Made by a program: the position numbers and the translations under genes. Under the pieces are notes generated by a model. That model was given only the letters and a program-made list of their open reading frames with translations. It was not told the origin of the DNA and did no database searches. Of a DNA stretch of 64,000 nucleotides, positions 1 to 9,817 are shown one piece after another. Source of the DNA: Opitutia bacterium ISCC 52. GTDB taxonomy: Bacteria; Verrucomicrobiota; Verrucomicrobiia; Opitutales; UBA2995. The stretch's first letter is position 1. The number at the start of each line of letters is the position of its first letter. The stretch spans positions 2,189,894 to 2,253,893 of the forward strand of contig CP076040.1 of the NCBI GenBank assembly GCA_014529675.2, given 5' to 3'.

Positions 1-1143
1 TTCTCCTTTCAATAGATCCAACACATTGGTGCCATCCATAGGCCTATCGTTTGGAGGTTCTATTCCTAATACGGCACATAGGGTCGGGAGGTAATCCAAA
101 CTACACACGGGTTCATCTGAGCTTTGTCCGACATCTATCACTCCTGGCCAGTAAGCAAATGCGGGAACACAGACACCTCCATTGTAAAGGTAACGCTTTC
201 TTCCTTTGAACTCGCCTGCTTCTCCGTAGTACACGCCACCGTAAGTGTTGTATTCAGGTTCTGGGGTTCCCGTTCCCTCAGGACCATTGTCAGAGCAGAA
301 AAAGATCAGCGTATTCTGTTCGATTCCCAGCTCTTCCAAGGTCTGGCGAAGCCGTCCTACTTCGTTATCAATCGAGGTGATCGACCCCAAGTAATGCTGG
401 CGACCTAGTTTCTCATTCGGGTAAAGCGCCCTCAACTCTTCACCCGCTCTCGTGGGAGAATGGGGACCATAAAACCAGATAGTGGCAAGAAACGCGTTCT
501 CATCTTGAGCCGAGTCTTCTACAAACTCCAACGCGCGATCCATGATCATCTTTTCGGAGGAGCCTTTCCAATCTTCTTTAACCTCCGTACCATTCGACCA
601 GAAATGAACCCGATGTTTTGGCATTCGCAATCCCGTTTCATCCAATGGATCCCAGGTAGCAATGTTCGTTTCGGTTGCAAAGGTGACATCGTAATGTCGC
701 TCCCAAGGAGGGCCGTATCGTTCCGCGGTTGTCGCTGGAACAGGTCCTGACAGTTCAGGATCTTTCGTCAGGGTTCCCAGATGCCACTTTCCGAAATGAC
801 CTGTTCTGTAAGCCTGGGACTTGGCGATTTGAGCCATGTTAATTTCTCCAGTGGGAAGCTTTCCTATATTTACGCCGATCATTCCAAAACGCATGCTATG
901 ACGACCCGTTTGCACACAGGCCCGTGTAGGCGAACAAACCGGACCCACAGAATAGAAGCGCGTGAAGCGAAGACCATCTCCGGCCATACGATCCAGATTA
1001 GGTGTCTTGACCAATGAATTGCCATTAAACCCTACATCACCGTAGCCGAGATCATCGGCCATCAGGAATATAACGTTTGGTTTGTCGGCTGCAGCCAAGG
1101 AGCCCAACAAAGAACAAAAGAGTATGACGTACTTTAAATGCAT
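1..1143 (-). CDS. Type I sulfatase, C-terminus beyond window
   Basis: Partial secreted sulfatase; 381 codons are visible and the frame is still open at base 1. The start is the ATG at 1143-1141, which shares one base with the stop of the upstream sulfatase (TAATG). Residues 1-19 form a Sec signal peptide (MHLKYVILFCSLLGSLAAA). Then come the metal-binding MADDLGYGD block, the formylglycine site CSPTR followed by a TG, GKWHLG, and a late SDNG metal block. These are the landmarks of Cys-type, formylglycine-dependent family S1 enzymes that hydrolyse sulfate esters, probably on algal or marine glycans. It is the most distal visible gene of an operon beginning at 9551. The exact substrate cannot be read from sequence. 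Confidence 0.93.
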   Translation of the reverse strand, partial: MHLKYVILFCSLLGSLAAADKPNVIFLMADDLGYGDVGFNGNSLVKTPNLDRMAGDGLRFTRFYSVGPVCSPTRACVQTGRHSMRFGMIGVNIGKLPTGEINMAQIAKSQAYRTGHFGKWHLGTLTKDPELSGPVPATTAERYGPPWERHYDVTFATETNIATWDPLDETGLRMPKHRVHFWSNGTEVKEDWKGSSEKMIMDRALEFVEDSAQDENAFLATIWFYGPHSPTRAGEELRALYPNEKLGRQHYLGSITSIDNEVGRLRQTLEELGIEQNTLIFFCSDNGPEGTGTPEPEYNTYGGVYYGEAGEFKGRKRYLYNGGVCVPAFAYWPGVIDVGQSSDEPVCSLDYLPTLCAVLGIEPPNDRPMDGTNVLDLLKGE

Positions 1144-2540
1144 TATTCGGCCCATGTAGGTTTCCAAATCGGCTTGCCGGTGTAAAGCTCACCGATTTCA
1201 TAACGATCACTAGGATTAGCAGCCGTATCCATTATGGTTGTAATCTCAGAAACGACCTCAGGATGCTCAGCAGCTACATCGTTTTTTTCTCCAAGGTCGT
1301 CCTTTAAATTAAAAAGCTGAACGGAGCCAGTTTCGCCATGCCTGACAGCCTTCCAATCTCCCAGCCGAACAGCCTGATCGTACTGCTTCCTGCTGTGCCC
1401 GTAATCCCAATACAGATACTCATGAGTTTCAGAAGGAGGATTCCCTAGAAAAGCAGGCCAGACTGAATGCCCATCCACACCAGCGAAAACAGGATACCCT
1501 GCTACCTCTGCCAAAGTCGGTAACATATCCCAAAACGTAATGATTTGATCACTTTTAGTATTTTCAGAAATGGTGCCTTTCCAGCGCGCAATAAAGGGGA
1601 TGCGGATTCCTCCTTCGTAAAGAGTTCGTTTTGAGCCGCGCAACGAGCCATTACTATTAAGTTCTTCATAGGGCCCACTTCCCAAAGGACCTTGGTCACT
1701 CGTAAAGATGATCAGGGTATTGTCCGACAACCGTACACTATCAATCATGTGAACGATCCTCCCGACATCGTAATCCAACCGACTGACCATGGAGGCGTAT
1801 TTCTTGGCTGCCAGGCTCCAGTTTTTGTCTTTATAAGGACCAAGGTCGGGAACAGCTAAACGGTCTTCGTCTTCGATTGGACTGGAAAAGTGCGGAACCG
1901 TATAAGCCGCGTATAAGAAAAAAGGCTGCCCTGCATTTTCGGTGATAAATTTCAATGCGCGCCCCGTTAATGCATCATGACTGTATACTCGCCTGGATTT
2001 ACTGTTCCCTGGATATTGAATACGGCCAGTCGGAGATTTACTATCATCCAAATACTCTGGAAAATAAAAATGCGCATGGTCCTGATTCTGGTAACCAAAC
2101 CACATGTCGAATCCTTGACTAGTTGCATCGCCAACGGTCCCCGGATCACCTAAGCTCCATTTTCCCACGCCACCGGTAACATAGCCAGCGTCCTTAAGCA
2201 CTTCCGCAAGAGTGATGTCTTCCGGTTCCAGATAATAGTCGTAATGGGGTACATTATCTCGAGCTGGTGTATGTCCGTTGTGAAGACCGGTCATTAATAC
2301 GCTTCGTGATGCTGTGCAAACAGGTCCTCCCGCATACGCCTGAATAAAACGCATACCCTCACTGGCGAGAGCATCGATGTTGGGTGTTTGTATCCTCTCT
2401 TGTCCATAGCAGCCAAGGTCACCATAGCCAAGATCATCGGCCATAATGAAGATGATGTTGGGTTGGCCGAAAGCAACAAAGCTAGAGGCCAGAGTCCATA
2501 GGACGGAGGTGAACAAAAATAACTTAAGATACCTAATCAT
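1143..2540 (-). CDS. Type I sulfatase with GKWSLG variant
   Basis: 465-residue secreted sulfatase. A signal peptide of about 25 residues ([15 protein letters not shown]...) precedes the metal block MADDLGYGD. The formylglycine site is CTASR in VCTASRSVLMTG, and the late metal block is FTSDQG. The block that is normally GKWHLG reads GKWSLG, so the His that usually contacts the sulfate is Ser here; some S1 subfamilies tolerate changes at this place, so loss of activity is not implied. The start overlaps the previous sulfatase by 8 bp (ATGATTAG), showing translational coupling. Length is normal for S1 sulfatases. No dispersed repeat is seen at its N-terminus, unlike the next genes upstream. Confidence 0.94.
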   Translation of the reverse strand: MIRYLKLFLFTSVLWTLASSFVAFGQPNIIFIMADDLGYGDLGCYGQERIQTPNIDALASEGMRFIQAYAGGPVCTASRSVLMTGLHNGHTPARDNVPHYDYYLEPEDITLAEVLKDAGYVTGGVGKWSLGDPGTVGDATSQGFDMWFGYQNQDHAHFYFPEYLDDSKSPTGRIQYPGNSKSRRVYSHDALTGRALKFITENAGQPFFLYAAYTVPHFSSPIEDEDRLAVPDLGPYKDKNWSLAAKKYASMVSRLDYDVGRIVHMIDSVRLSDNTLIIFTSDQGPLGSGPYEELNSNGSLRGSKRTLYEGGIRIPFIARWKGTISENTKSDQIITFWDMLPTLAEVAGYPVFAGVDGHSVWPAFLGNPPSETHEYLYWDYGHSRKQYDQAVRLGDWKAVRHGETGSVQLFNLKDDLGEKNDVAAEHPEVVSEITTIMDTAANPSDRYEIGELYTGKPIWKPTWAE

Positions 2541-4002
2541 AGATCTTAGCGCTGGAGTTCACGTCAGCGTTCCATCGATTGTAGGCGGACTGAAGTAATT
2601 TAACTTTCTCTGGGTATTTATTGGAAAGATCAATCGTGTCTCCGATATCCGTATCCAGATTGAACAAACCCGATTCTCCATTGGCATAGGTCAATTTCCA
2701 GGGGCCACTTCTTACGGCCCAATTGCCGCGAATTCTCCAATAGAAATTCCTTTCAGGTAGTGGATTTCGATCCAACAGTAACGGAGATAGGTCCAATCCA
2801 TCCATCGGCATCTCATCGAGTAAGATTCCCGCCATGTTGGCAAAGGTCGGAAACCAATCAATGGAAATACTGGTTTGATCCGTCACACGCGATTTTATTT
2901 TTCCAGGCCAGGAAACGATGGTCGGCACTCGATGCCCTCCTTCGTAGACTTGGGTCTTTTGTCCACGCAAGGGTCCGTTGCTGGATATATTTTCAAATCC
3001 ACCACTGTATCTGATGTAGCCACCATTGTCCGAAGTAAAAATAACCAGCGTATTCTCAAGCAGCCCTTCCTCTTTCAGGGTGGCCAAAATACGTCCTACA
3101 CTCCGGTCCACGGACTCGATCATCGCCTTCACATGAGGATGAACATTGGAACGATCTGGAATAACGCCCCACTTGTCTTGATGGTAAGCCGTTCCCGCCT
3201 GTCGATGGGGCGGATCTTCAGGTCCCTGCCAGGGAAAATGGATTCCCAAGTGAGGAACGTACAGGAAGAAAGGCTGCTCCTTGTGACGTCTGGTGAAATC
3301 AACGCTGTGCTTGGTAATTAAATCGCTTGTGTACCCTTCCTCGGGAATTAATTCATCGTTCTTCCACCAATCGGGACGACCACTGCGATCGACATGGGTA
3401 AAGAAATCGCCATCCCCCGAACCGAGACCACGAAATTCATCAAACCCCTGCTTGGTTGGAAAAAAGGGCGGCTGAAAACCCAAATGCCATTTCCCAAAGC
3501 AACCTGTGGAATAGCCTTTATTTTTCAAGACTTCTGCAATCGTTATCGCTTCGAGAGGTAAGCCGGTATGGTAATCGTCCACCCCCGATATAGCCCCGTA
3601 AAAGTTAGGACCGAAACGCTGCTGATAAACTCCGGTAAGTGTCCCTGCCCGCGTGGGCGAACACATGGGGCCTGACGAGTGAAAATCTGTAAACCGTAAA
3701 CCTTGGGCAGCCAAGCTATCTATATTGGGCGTATTATTTTGGGTACTACCATAACACCCAAGATCACCATAGCCCAAATCATCGGCCATGATGAAGATGA
3801 TGTTGGGAGGAGCAGCAGCAAAGATTGAGGAGCAGAGAGCGAAGAGGAGGACTGGAAATAGAGTAGCACAGGCATCTTGCCTGTGTTTTCCTTGAACAAC
3901 TGCAGCAGCAGAGCAGGAAGCTCTGTTATTCTGCGCTTCGCTGGTAGATGTGTCGGTATTCGCCTCGGTAGCCCTACCCAAAATATTAGCACTCCTCCTC
4001 AT
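2533..4002 (-). CDS. Type I sulfatase with repeat-encoded N-terminus
   Basis: Secreted S1 sulfatase of 489 residues from the ATG at 4002, chosen because it makes a 4-bp ATGA overlap with the stop of the upstream gene; an ATG at 4044 is further upstream but lies inside that gene. Landmarks are MADDLGYGD, the formylglycine site CSPTR, GKWHLG and FTSDNGG. The N-terminus is odd: about 48 residues precede the hydrophobic core [17 protein letters not shown]. They are encoded by two dispersed repeats (3914-3975 giving [10 protein letters not shown], and 3860-3888 giving HRQDACAT). The signal peptide therefore has a very long n-region, or translation starts elsewhere; I see no better internal start. 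Substrate unknown. Confidence 0.9.
   Translation of the reverse strand: MRRSANILGRATEANTDTSTSEAQNNRASCSAAAVVQGKHRQDACATLFPVLLFALCSSIFAAAPPNIIFIMADDLGYGDLGCYGSTQNNTPNIDSLAAQGLRFTDFHSSGPMCSPTRAGTLTGVYQQRFGPNFYGAISGVDDYHTGLPLEAITIAEVLKNKGYSTGCFGKWHLGFQPPFFPTKQGFDEFRGLGSGDGDFFTHVDRSGRPDWWKNDELIPEEGYTSDLITKHSVDFTRRHKEQPFFLYVPHLGIHFPWQGPEDPPHRQAGTAYHQDKWGVIPDRSNVHPHVKAMIESVDRSVGRILATLKEEGLLENTLVIFTSDNGGYIRYSGGFENISSNGPLRGQKTQVYEGGHRVPTIVSWPGKIKSRVTDQTSISIDWFPTFANMAGILLDEMPMDGLDLSPLLLDRNPLPERNFYWRIRGNWAVRSGPWKLTYANGESGLFNLDTDIGDTIDLSNKYPEKVKLLQSAYNRWNADVNSSAKIYD
3860..3888 (-). repeat. CACAGGCA palindrome inside a sulfatase N-terminus
   Basis: CACAGGCA-TCT-TGCCTGTG (3867-3885) in frame within the sulfatase at 2533-4002, encoding HRQDACAT. 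Near-identical copy at 22308-22336 outside genes, and a decayed one at about 20929-20953. Confidence 0.8.
3914..3975 (-). repeat. Dispersed repeat encoding [10 protein letters not shown]
   Basis: Minus-strand translation [19 protein letters not shown] in the sulfatase N-terminus matches ATDERSEDTSTSEAKNNSS of the non-genic copy at 21034-21090. Confidence 0.7.
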
Positions 4003-5477
4003 TTCACCAACTCTTCCAATTGCCTTTCTAGTTCTGGCAACCATTTCTTATAACCTTCTCGAGCTACAACATTCATCGTCTCCAGCGGATCCTTCTCGTG
4101 GTCGTAAAGCTCACGAGCTTGCACATGACCTGTTTTGAAATCTCGCCACTCGGTATAACGAAATCGATCGGTGCGCATGGAATAGCCCATCACTTCCGGC
4201 AATTTGCCTTTTGGATAGTTAGGGCGCGGCGTCTGAGTTAATACAGCTGGTTTATGATCTTCCTTCGGATTTTCTAGCAAATGAACCAGGGATTTGCCTT
4301 GCAGATTCTTCGGAGCTTTTATTCCGCAGAGCTCTATCAACGTTGGGTACAGATCTAGTAGCTCGACCAGGGAATCGGTCCTTTGCCCAGCCTTATGTTC
4401 TGAAGTGACGATCATCATAGGAACCGCCGCATCGAGCTCGAAGGCGGTCGTTTTCCGAGTCAACCCATGCTCTCCCAAATGAAGTCCGTGATCCGACCAA
4501 TAAACAATAATCGTGTCGTCCTTTAATCCGAGCCGATCAAGTTCGCTTAGGACCTTACCCACTTGCGTATCCAAATAACTGATCGCAGCCAAGTGGCCGT
4601 GATGCATTTCACGAAGCTCATCCGGTTTCGAACGGCCATTATAACGCGAGCTGGTGAGAGCTATTTCAGGAATACCCTTTGGAGGCTCCAAATGTTCAGG
4701 CACAGGAACCGATTCTCTATCATACCAATCCCAATACTTTTTAGGTGCATTGAAAGGTGTATGTGGTTTCCAGAAACCAACAGCGAGAAAGAAGGGTTGA
4801 TCCTTTTTGCTGAGTATTCCCAACGCCTCCACCGCTTTATTCGCCACTCGGCCATCATAGTAAGCATCATCGGGAACATCTCGGCATTCGGTTCCTCCAG
4901 CTCCGGAAACCAGATTCGGAGGCAGATCTCCATCCAGCTGAGCATCATCATGTCCATGCGAACCATAATGAAGGAATTCTGGTTCACTCCACGAGACTCG
5001 ATCCCCTTTCCAATCGTCCTGACGATAATTATGAAAGATCTTACCCACGCATTGGGAGTGATACCCGTTTTGCTTAAACAACTGTGGGAGCGTAACCACA
5101 TCTGGCACGTTCTGCCTAAAATGAGTAAACAGATCCCAAACCCTTAATGTATCTGGTCGCAATCCAGTTAATAAAGAGGCCCGTGAAGGATTACACACGG
5201 TTTGCTGACAATAGGCGCGCTCGAACAAAGTCCCCTGCTCTGCCAGTTTATCTATATTGGGTGAAATTACATGCTCGCTTCCGTAACACCCCAGTTCTAC
5301 TCGTAAGTCATCGACAGCGATAAAGAGCACGTTGGGTCGGGCGTGAGTCGTAATTTGAAATAAAAGAAGGAACGCGAATGCGAAAACTGTAGGAGGGGCT
5401 TTATGCCCCGATTTTCGGTAGCCTATAAAGCGATCGGGGCATAAAGCCCCTCCTACATTTCTCAAATAGCAAATCAT
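3999..5477 (-). CDS. Iduronate-2-sulfatase-like type I sulfatase
   Basis: 492-residue secreted sulfatase. The early metal block is IAVDDLR, the formylglycine site is CNPSR in [13 protein letters not shown], followed by LRPDT, VGKIFH and [13 protein letters not shown]. The AVDDLR / CNPSR / GLRPDT / GKIFH combination is typical of the iduronate-2-sulfatase-like S1 group. The start at 5477 overlaps the VCBS gene stop by 4 bp. Residues 7-30 are encoded by a perfect 25-bp-arm palindromic repeat (5388-5457) lying between the start codon and the hydrophobic signal core [15 protein letters not shown]. No ATG occurs after the repeat, so the repeat is probably translated as part of the signal-peptide n-region. 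Confidence 0.92.
   Translation of the reverse strand: MICYLRNVGGALCPDRFIGYRKSGHKAPPTVFAFAFLLLFQITTHARPNVLFIAVDDLRVELGCYGSEHVISPNIDKLAEQGTLFERAYCQQTVCNPSRASLLTGLRPDTLRVWDLFTHFRQNVPDVVTLPQLFKQNGYHSQCVGKIFHNYRQDDWKGDRVSWSEPEFLHYGSHGHDDAQLDGDLPPNLVSGAGGTECRDVPDDAYYDGRVANKAVEALGILSKKDQPFFLAVGFWKPHTPFNAPKKYWDWYDRESVPVPEHLEPPKGIPEIALTSSRYNGRSKPDELREMHHGHLAAISYLDTQVGKVLSELDRLGLKDDTIIVYWSDHGLHLGEHGLTRKTTAFELDAAVPMMIVTSEHKAGQRTDSLVELLDLYPTLIELCGIKAPKNLQGKSLVHLLENPKEDHKPAVLTQTPRPNYPKGKLPEVMGYSMRTDRFRYTEWRDFKTGHVQARELYDHEKDPLETMNVVAREGYKKWLPELERQLEELVK
5388..5457. repeat. Palindromic REP-like element, perfect 25-bp arms
   Basis: Arms 5388-5412 (starting TGTAGGAGGGGCTTTATGCC) and 5433-5457 are exact inverted copies around a 20-base loop. 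The element lies wholly inside the 5' end of the sulfatase at 3999-5477, codons 7-30. Related to those at 7397 and 9818. Confidence 0.9.
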
Positions 5478-7489
5478 CCCCTCGGATTCTGTTTATAGTA
5501 CAAACGTCCATCCTCAGAACCGATCAATAAATCGGGAATGCCGTTTCCATCCCAATCAACCAGGGTAGGACTTGAAGTATGTCCGGAGACTTTTCGTTCA
5601 TCCATCGTACCCATATTCTGTAGAACGACTTTGCCGTTTCGTTCGCCCATGTTTCGATAAAAGTCGGAATTCTCACCGTTGAACAAAATATCCAGCCGAC
5701 CATCTCCGTCCCAATCACCTACCTCCAGTTTTCTCCGACCACTTTTTCCTGCCGGTCCTCGAATCAAGCCGAGAGACTCACCCTTTTCATCTACAAAAAT
5801 TCGCTTTCCTGGAAGCAACACGAGTTGATCCTTTTTCAAAGCTCGTTCGAAAAACGCTAGTTCACCTTCATGGTCCAACATGACCAGATCCATAAGACCG
5901 TCTTGATTCCAATCCACAGCAACTGGAGTCGTTCGCCATTGGGTAATCAATTCATCTCCTACCGGGTCCCACCAGTTCCAGGCTGGTTTGGGAGTTTTAC
6001 CTGGCCACTCAACCGTGATCGGTCGTGCATCATCCAGTAAGGGTTTTCCGGGTATTCCAATATTTTGATACCAAATAATTTTTCCCCAGATGGAGTTTAC
6101 CACGATATCCAACAAGCCGTCATTGTCCCAATCAGCAACCGTTTGTGTGGTGTAACCCCACTTGGCCTCTGCAGGCCCTTGAATCGAACCATTCCGTCCA
6201 GCCTGGATACGGATAGTATGGCCTCTCGCTTTGAGTAATTTAACCTTATCCCATTTCGGGTGCTCACCTCCGCCAAGATTTTCGAAGAAGCCGATATAGC
6301 CTGCTGTGTTTCCACAAATGATGTCTTCATCCCCATCCTGATCCCAATCGACACCATAGGGAGTGGCTAATGCTCCGAATTTCACATCCTTTGCTTTTTG
6401 TTGAAAATAGATTGGCTTCTCAAAAATGGGAGTTCCCTGCCAAGTCGTGCCCTTGCTCTCAAGGAGAGCAACACGGCCATCCTCATCTCCACAAATGAGA
6501 TCCAAATCGCCATCTCGGTCCCAATCGAAAGCCACCGGAACAATCATCTGCAACTCCATCGTAAGCGGCTCGTCTCCGTGCATGAGCGTTTGTCCAGGTG
6601 CGTAAACAGGTTCAGTCCGTGTGCCGGTATTTTCAAAATAAGTAAACGAATCCCGGAATTCGCCGCAGAGTAGATCCAGATCACCATCCCTGTCAAAGTC
6701 GGCAAAGTTGGGTGATGGCCAGCCAAAGACTTCCGTAGGCTTGTCACCTGCCATGATCTGTTTTGACTTAGCGTACTGAGGCATCTCATTCGTGCCCTGA
6801 TTTTTCAGCCAAAAAACAAAACCACGCAACGGGCCATTCGTCCAAACTCCCTGGTCATTATAGGCGTCATCCCAACCGTAGTCAGCCCAATCGCCCACGC
6901 CTACGACCAGATCTAGTAGGCCGTCTCCATCGTAGTCGACATACTTCCATTGCTTGGCGCGCGTATTGCCGGTGGATTGATAAACCTCTTCTTGGGTCAC
7001 CCCGAGTGAAACACCGGAATCAATGCCTTTCTCTAAAAACTCTGTGTGCTCAACACCCGGTGAGAGAACCCGAACCTCTCCATCCACATAAGAAACCTGA
7101 ACATTATGATCCCCCTTACTGATACGTATCGGTGGCTCAAATACAGGCATCTTTACATTGCCTTGTTTGTTCTCAAAGAAATAGGTCCCGTTAAACGGCT
7201 TGTCCGGACAAACGACCACCAAGTCGAAGTCGCCATCCTGATCAAAATCCATCGGCATCGGCCAGGCCCAGAGACCGACACCGAGATCGACGACCTGGCC
7301 GGGGTTGTTGTATTGAAGACGTTGGAGTTCTGCGGATGCACCAAGGATGCCCATTGCCATCCAGAATAGAAATATAGTCCGACGAAGCCATCTGCTCAAC
7401 TGTAGGAGGTAGCTTGCTGCCGAATGGAATGTCATAGATCGTTGGTTCGGCAGCAAGCTACCTCCTGCAGTTGAGGACCCCCATTTCAT
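5474..7489 (-). CDS. FG-GAP/VCBS repeat secreted protein
   Basis: 671-residue extracytoplasmic protein built of repeated calcium-binding motifs such as [50 protein letters not shown] and [12 protein letters not shown], spaced 60-90 residues apart, as in FG-GAP/VCBS beta-propellers. Family members usually bind glycans or act as scaffolds; no catalytic motif is visible. It sits between the sialidase-like gene and the sulfatases with 4-bp overlaps on both sides, so it probably handles the same polysaccharide. Residues 6-31 derive from a palindromic repeat (7397-7473) in front of the signal core [16 protein letters not shown]. Internal Met codons at about residues 44 and 46 are weaker alternative starts. 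Confidence 0.88.
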   Translation of the reverse strand: MKWGSSTAGGSLLPNQRSMTFHSAASYLLQLSRWLRRTIFLFWMAMGILGASAELQRLQYNNPGQVVDLGVGLWAWPMPMDFDQDGDFDLVVVCPDKPFNGTYFFENKQGNVKMPVFEPPIRISKGDHNVQVSYVDGEVRVLSPGVEHTEFLEKGIDSGVSLGVTQEEVYQSTGNTRAKQWKYVDYDGDGLLDLVVGVGDWADYGWDDAYNDQGVWTNGPLRGFVFWLKNQGTNEMPQYAKSKQIMAGDKPTEVFGWPSPNFADFDRDGDLDLLCGEFRDSFTYFENTGTRTEPVYAPGQTLMHGDEPLTMELQMIVPVAFDWDRDGDLDLICGDEDGRVALLESKGTTWQGTPIFEKPIYFQQKAKDVKFGALATPYGVDWDQDGDEDIICGNTAGYIGFFENLGGGEHPKWDKVKLLKARGHTIRIQAGRNGSIQGPAEAKWGYTTQTVADWDNDGLLDIVVNSIWGKIIWYQNIGIPGKPLLDDARPITVEWPGKTPKPAWNWWDPVGDELITQWRTTPVAVDWNQDGLMDLVMLDHEGELAFFERALKKDQLVLLPGKRIFVDEKGESLGLIRGPAGKSGRRKLEVGDWDGDGRLDILFNGENSDFYRNMGERNGKVVLQNMGTMDERKVSGHTSSPTLVDWDGNGIPDLLIGSEDGRLYYKQNPRG
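7397..7473. repeat. Palindromic REP-like element, 28-bp arms
   Basis: Arms 7397-7424 (CAACTGTAGGAGGTAGCTTG...) and 7446-7473 pair with one T/C mismatch around a 21-base loop. Lies inside codons 6-31 of the VCBS gene. Confidence 0.9.
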
Positions 7490-8652
7490 AATTCGCTAGG
7501 ATTCAGCACAACGTGCTTAACAGACTCCCGATTATAGGTGTAAGTGATGTGCACTAAACCGTCGCTCCCCTGAATAACCGCGGGATAAGAATACTCGCCC
7601 CAATGGCGACCGTCTGCTGGGCGAGGATTTGATTCATGTTCCAGGGTCAAGGCGACTTCCCACTCATGGCCATCGTCGGACAGTGCTACATTCAGAATTT
7701 TTCGACTGGGAATTTTGGTTTTTCGGGTCGTGTGATTGTAAACCAATAGCTGGCGTCCATCTGCTAACGTAACGGCATCGGTTCCAGCGCTTGGATTGGG
7801 TAGTTCAGTGGCAGCCATAAGACTCCAGCTTCTCCCACCATCTGATGACCAGCTTTGGGAGACGACCTGCTGCATGCTACGGCAAAGAACCTGCATGTCA
7901 CCGTTGGAATAGGTAAGTATACTTGGCTGGATGGAATCAAACTCGATGCCATCATGGATTGGGCCAATCACATCCCAGGTTTTTCCCAGGTCAGACGTCA
8001 CTTCGAAGTGCACCCGCCAACGTGTATCATCGTCGGTCAATTCAACTTCGGTGCTGGTAGGGCAAAGAATGGATCCGTCTTCCAATTGGATCGGTTTGTT
8101 TTTCACCGGGCCGAGTAAATGTCCAACTGCCCAGTGTTCCCCTAGCTTGGTTGGCCAGGACCAGGTTTTACCATCGTCTTCTGACGTGGTTAACATTCCC
8201 CACCATTCGCGTGGATTCGGGCCGACTTTATAGAACAACATCAAAGGTCCATTTTCGGGCTGAAACAAAACGGGGTTCCAACAAGGATAGCGTAAGTTCA
8301 TGGATTGAACACCATTCACAACTTCTGTGGGTTCGCTCCATCTTCCATTCACCAGTCGTGATACCCAAATCCCCACATCAGGATCCCGTTCACGCGTGCC
8401 AGCAAACCAGGCGGCGACCAGCCCACTATCCGTTTCAACAATGGTCGATGCATGACATTCCTTGGTCGGCTTGTCCTCAATTGAGAATATGAGTTCTCCG
8501 GAAACCAAGCCACCTTTTCCTTCTTTGGCCAAAGGAGGCAGATGACTCTGGTCCATGACTCCCAAAACGTCTGACACAAAAACGAGGAGGCCAAAAGCTA
8601 ATATCAAGGTGAGCTCACAAATGATCCACTTTCTAAGAGCAATCAATTTCAT
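7486..8652 (-). CDS. Sialidase-like BNR/Asp-box glycosidase
   Basis: 388-residue exported protein with a signal segment (ALRKWIICELTLILAFGLLVF). Four Asp-box motifs are visible in order: SEDDGKTW, SDLGKTW, SSDGGRSW and SDDGHEW. These mark a sialidase-fold six-bladed propeller (BNR_2 type). In this fold, activities other than sialidase are known, for example some uronate/rhamnose-releasing enzymes, so the substrate is open. The gene lies directly downstream of an aldolase of the NanA/DapA family (4-bp overlap) and upstream of sulfatases, which suggests sequential breakdown of a sulfated acidic glycan. A short palindromic repeat (8510-8538) encodes PPLAKEGKGG just after the signal peptide. Confidence 0.85.
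   Translation of the reverse strand: MKLIALRKWIICELTLILAFGLLVFVSDVLGVMDQSHLPPLAKEGKGGLVSGELIFSIEDKPTKECHASTIVETDSGLVAAWFAGTRERDPDVGIWVSRLVNGRWSEPTEVVNGVQSMNLRYPCWNPVLFQPENGPLMLFYKVGPNPREWWGMLTTSEDDGKTWSWPTKLGEHWAVGHLLGPVKNKPIQLEDGSILCPTSTEVELTDDDTRWRVHFEVTSDLGKTWDVIGPIHDGIEFDSIQPSILTYSNGDMQVLCRSMQQVVSQSWSSDGGRSWSLMAATELPNPSAGTDAVTLADGRQLLVYNHTTRKTKIPSRKILNVALSDDGHEWEVALTLEHESNPRPADGRHWGEYSYPAVIQGSDGLVHITYTYNRESVKHVVLNPSEL
8510..8538. repeat. Short palindromic repeat encoding PPLAKEGKGG
   Basis: CCTCCTTTGGCCAAAGAAGG core on the minus strand (10-bp arms, one mismatch), in frame just after the signal peptide of the sialidase-like gene. Peptides of this kind are typical translations of dispersed palindromes. 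Confidence 0.65.
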
Positions 8653-9551
8653 AGGGTATTAAGATTTAGAGTTTTGAGAATCGTTTCTACTTTAGCACGA
8701 TCCTCAGGGTAAAATTTATTAAACGGTTCCGCCATACAGTCATCACAGAGTCCAAGGATGGAAGCAGCACATTTGGTTACTTTGATAACCCGCGAGGCAT
8801 ACTGACCAATTTCATAGATTTGGCCAAAGTCCTCAATCTTTTTTTGGAGATCTGAAGCACGTACCGCATCACCTGATACAGCAGCCTGGTAGGCTTCAAC
8901 GAATAGCCGTGGGTAAATATTAGCCCCGCCATTGACTCCACCTGATCCACCCAGACGAACCGAGTCGATCATCTTAGCTTCAGGACCGACCAGCAAGGAC
9001 CAGTCAGGGCGTGCCGATTTGAGTTCTACCAACTTGGCAAAATAATCCAGGTCACCGCTGCTATCTTTTACACCGAGAATTTGATCATGAGAGGATAGCT
9101 GACTCAAAGTATCGATCTCAAACCAGACCTTGGTCAGGGACGGAATATTGTAGAGCATAACCGGCAATGGCAACTTGGGCAGAATGTGTTCCACATACTG
9201 GGTGAGCTCCGTTTGCCCTGCCGGGAAATAATAGGGCGTTGTTAGCACCACCGAATCAACTCCTGCTTCAGCAGCCACTTGGGCTAATCTCGCCGACTCT
9301 TCCATAGCCGTATCAGTCACCGCAACAAGCACCGGGATGCGTTGCTTTACGATACGGCACACTTCCAGAATAACTTGAATTCTCAGTTTGTAGCTAAGAC
9401 AAGGCCCCTCTCCCGTCGTGCCCAATGCAAAGATACCATGCACCCCACCAGAAATCATATGCTCGAGCAGTCGCTCCAGTCCTTCCACATCTAAAGTATC
9501 CGGGTCTTTAAGCGGAGTAATGAGCGGTGGGATGATTCCTTGAAATGACAT
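8649..9551 (-). CDS. DapA/NanA-family aldolase
   Basis: 300-residue cytoplasmic class I aldolase of the dihydrodipicolinate synthase / N-acetylneuraminate lyase family. It shows the pyruvate-binding GTTGEG motif near residue 45, the catalytic Tyr in YNIPS near residue 135, and the Schiff-base Lys in GVKDSSGD near residue 160. Length is normal. In this operon, first in a run with a sialidase-like enzyme and sulfatases, a role in splitting a 2-keto-3-deoxy sugar acid (sialate or a keto-deoxy aldonate) is more likely than lysine biosynthesis. This is inference from context; substrate residues cannot be assigned by eye. It is the first gene of the coupled operon running to the left edge. Confidence 0.9.
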   Translation of the reverse strand: MSFQGIIPPLITPLKDPDTLDVEGLERLLEHMISGGVHGIFALGTTGEGPCLSYKLRIQVILEVCRIVKQRIPVLVAVTDTAMEESARLAQVAAEAGVDSVVLTTPYYFPAGQTELTQYVEHILPKLPLPVMLYNIPSLTKVWFEIDTLSQLSSHDQILGVKDSSGDLDYFAKLVELKSARPDWSLLVGPEAKMIDSVRLGGSGGVNGGANIYPRLFVEAYQAAVSGDAVRASDLQKKIEDFGQIYEIGQYASRVIKVTKCAASILGLCDDCMAEPFNKFYPEDRAKVETILKTLNLNTL

Positions 9552-9562
9552 AAGGTCAGTAA

Positions 9563-9787
9563 TCAGTCGATGGGTATGACTTCAAATTCGACCAGATCTT
9601 CCCACTGTTTTGTCCAACTAGCAAACAGTTCCTCATCGTCTGCCTCCATTAATTGGTAACAAACACCCTAATCCTTATTCACCCAGGAATTTATAAAGAT
9701 GAGCCCTTCAGGAAACATGCGCCCCTTCTGATCCAAGCGATCGTAAATCTGCTCATAGCAACCGGCCTTAAAGCGTTCGATCACCAT
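9563..9787 (-). pseudogene. DUF3303-like gene with internal TAG stop
   Basis: Reading from the ATG at 9787 gives YMVIERFKAGCYEQIYDR..., the start of a small DUF3303-type alpha/beta-barrel protein of about 75 residues. After FINSWVNKD a TAG at 9670-9668 interrupts the frame. The same frame then continues without a shift as GVCYQLMEADDEELF and ends FEVIPID with TGA at 9565-9563. Both halves fit the expected order of the family (ERFK..., PEG, SW, CFQLME-type segment, WxDLVEFE). It therefore looks like one gene with a point nonsense mutation. It lies 11 bp past the aldolase start on the same strand. Whether the first 40 residues are still made is unknown. Confidence 0.7.
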
Positions 9788-9817
9788 GTATTGTTTCTTA
9801 AGTTCTGGTTTTAACAA

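Noticed and set aside
9668-9670. TAG in the DUF3303-like gene as a recoded (read-through or pyrrolysine) codon
   Set aside because: One isolated case next to other gene debris, with no tRNA or hairpin support; a nonsense mutation is simpler.
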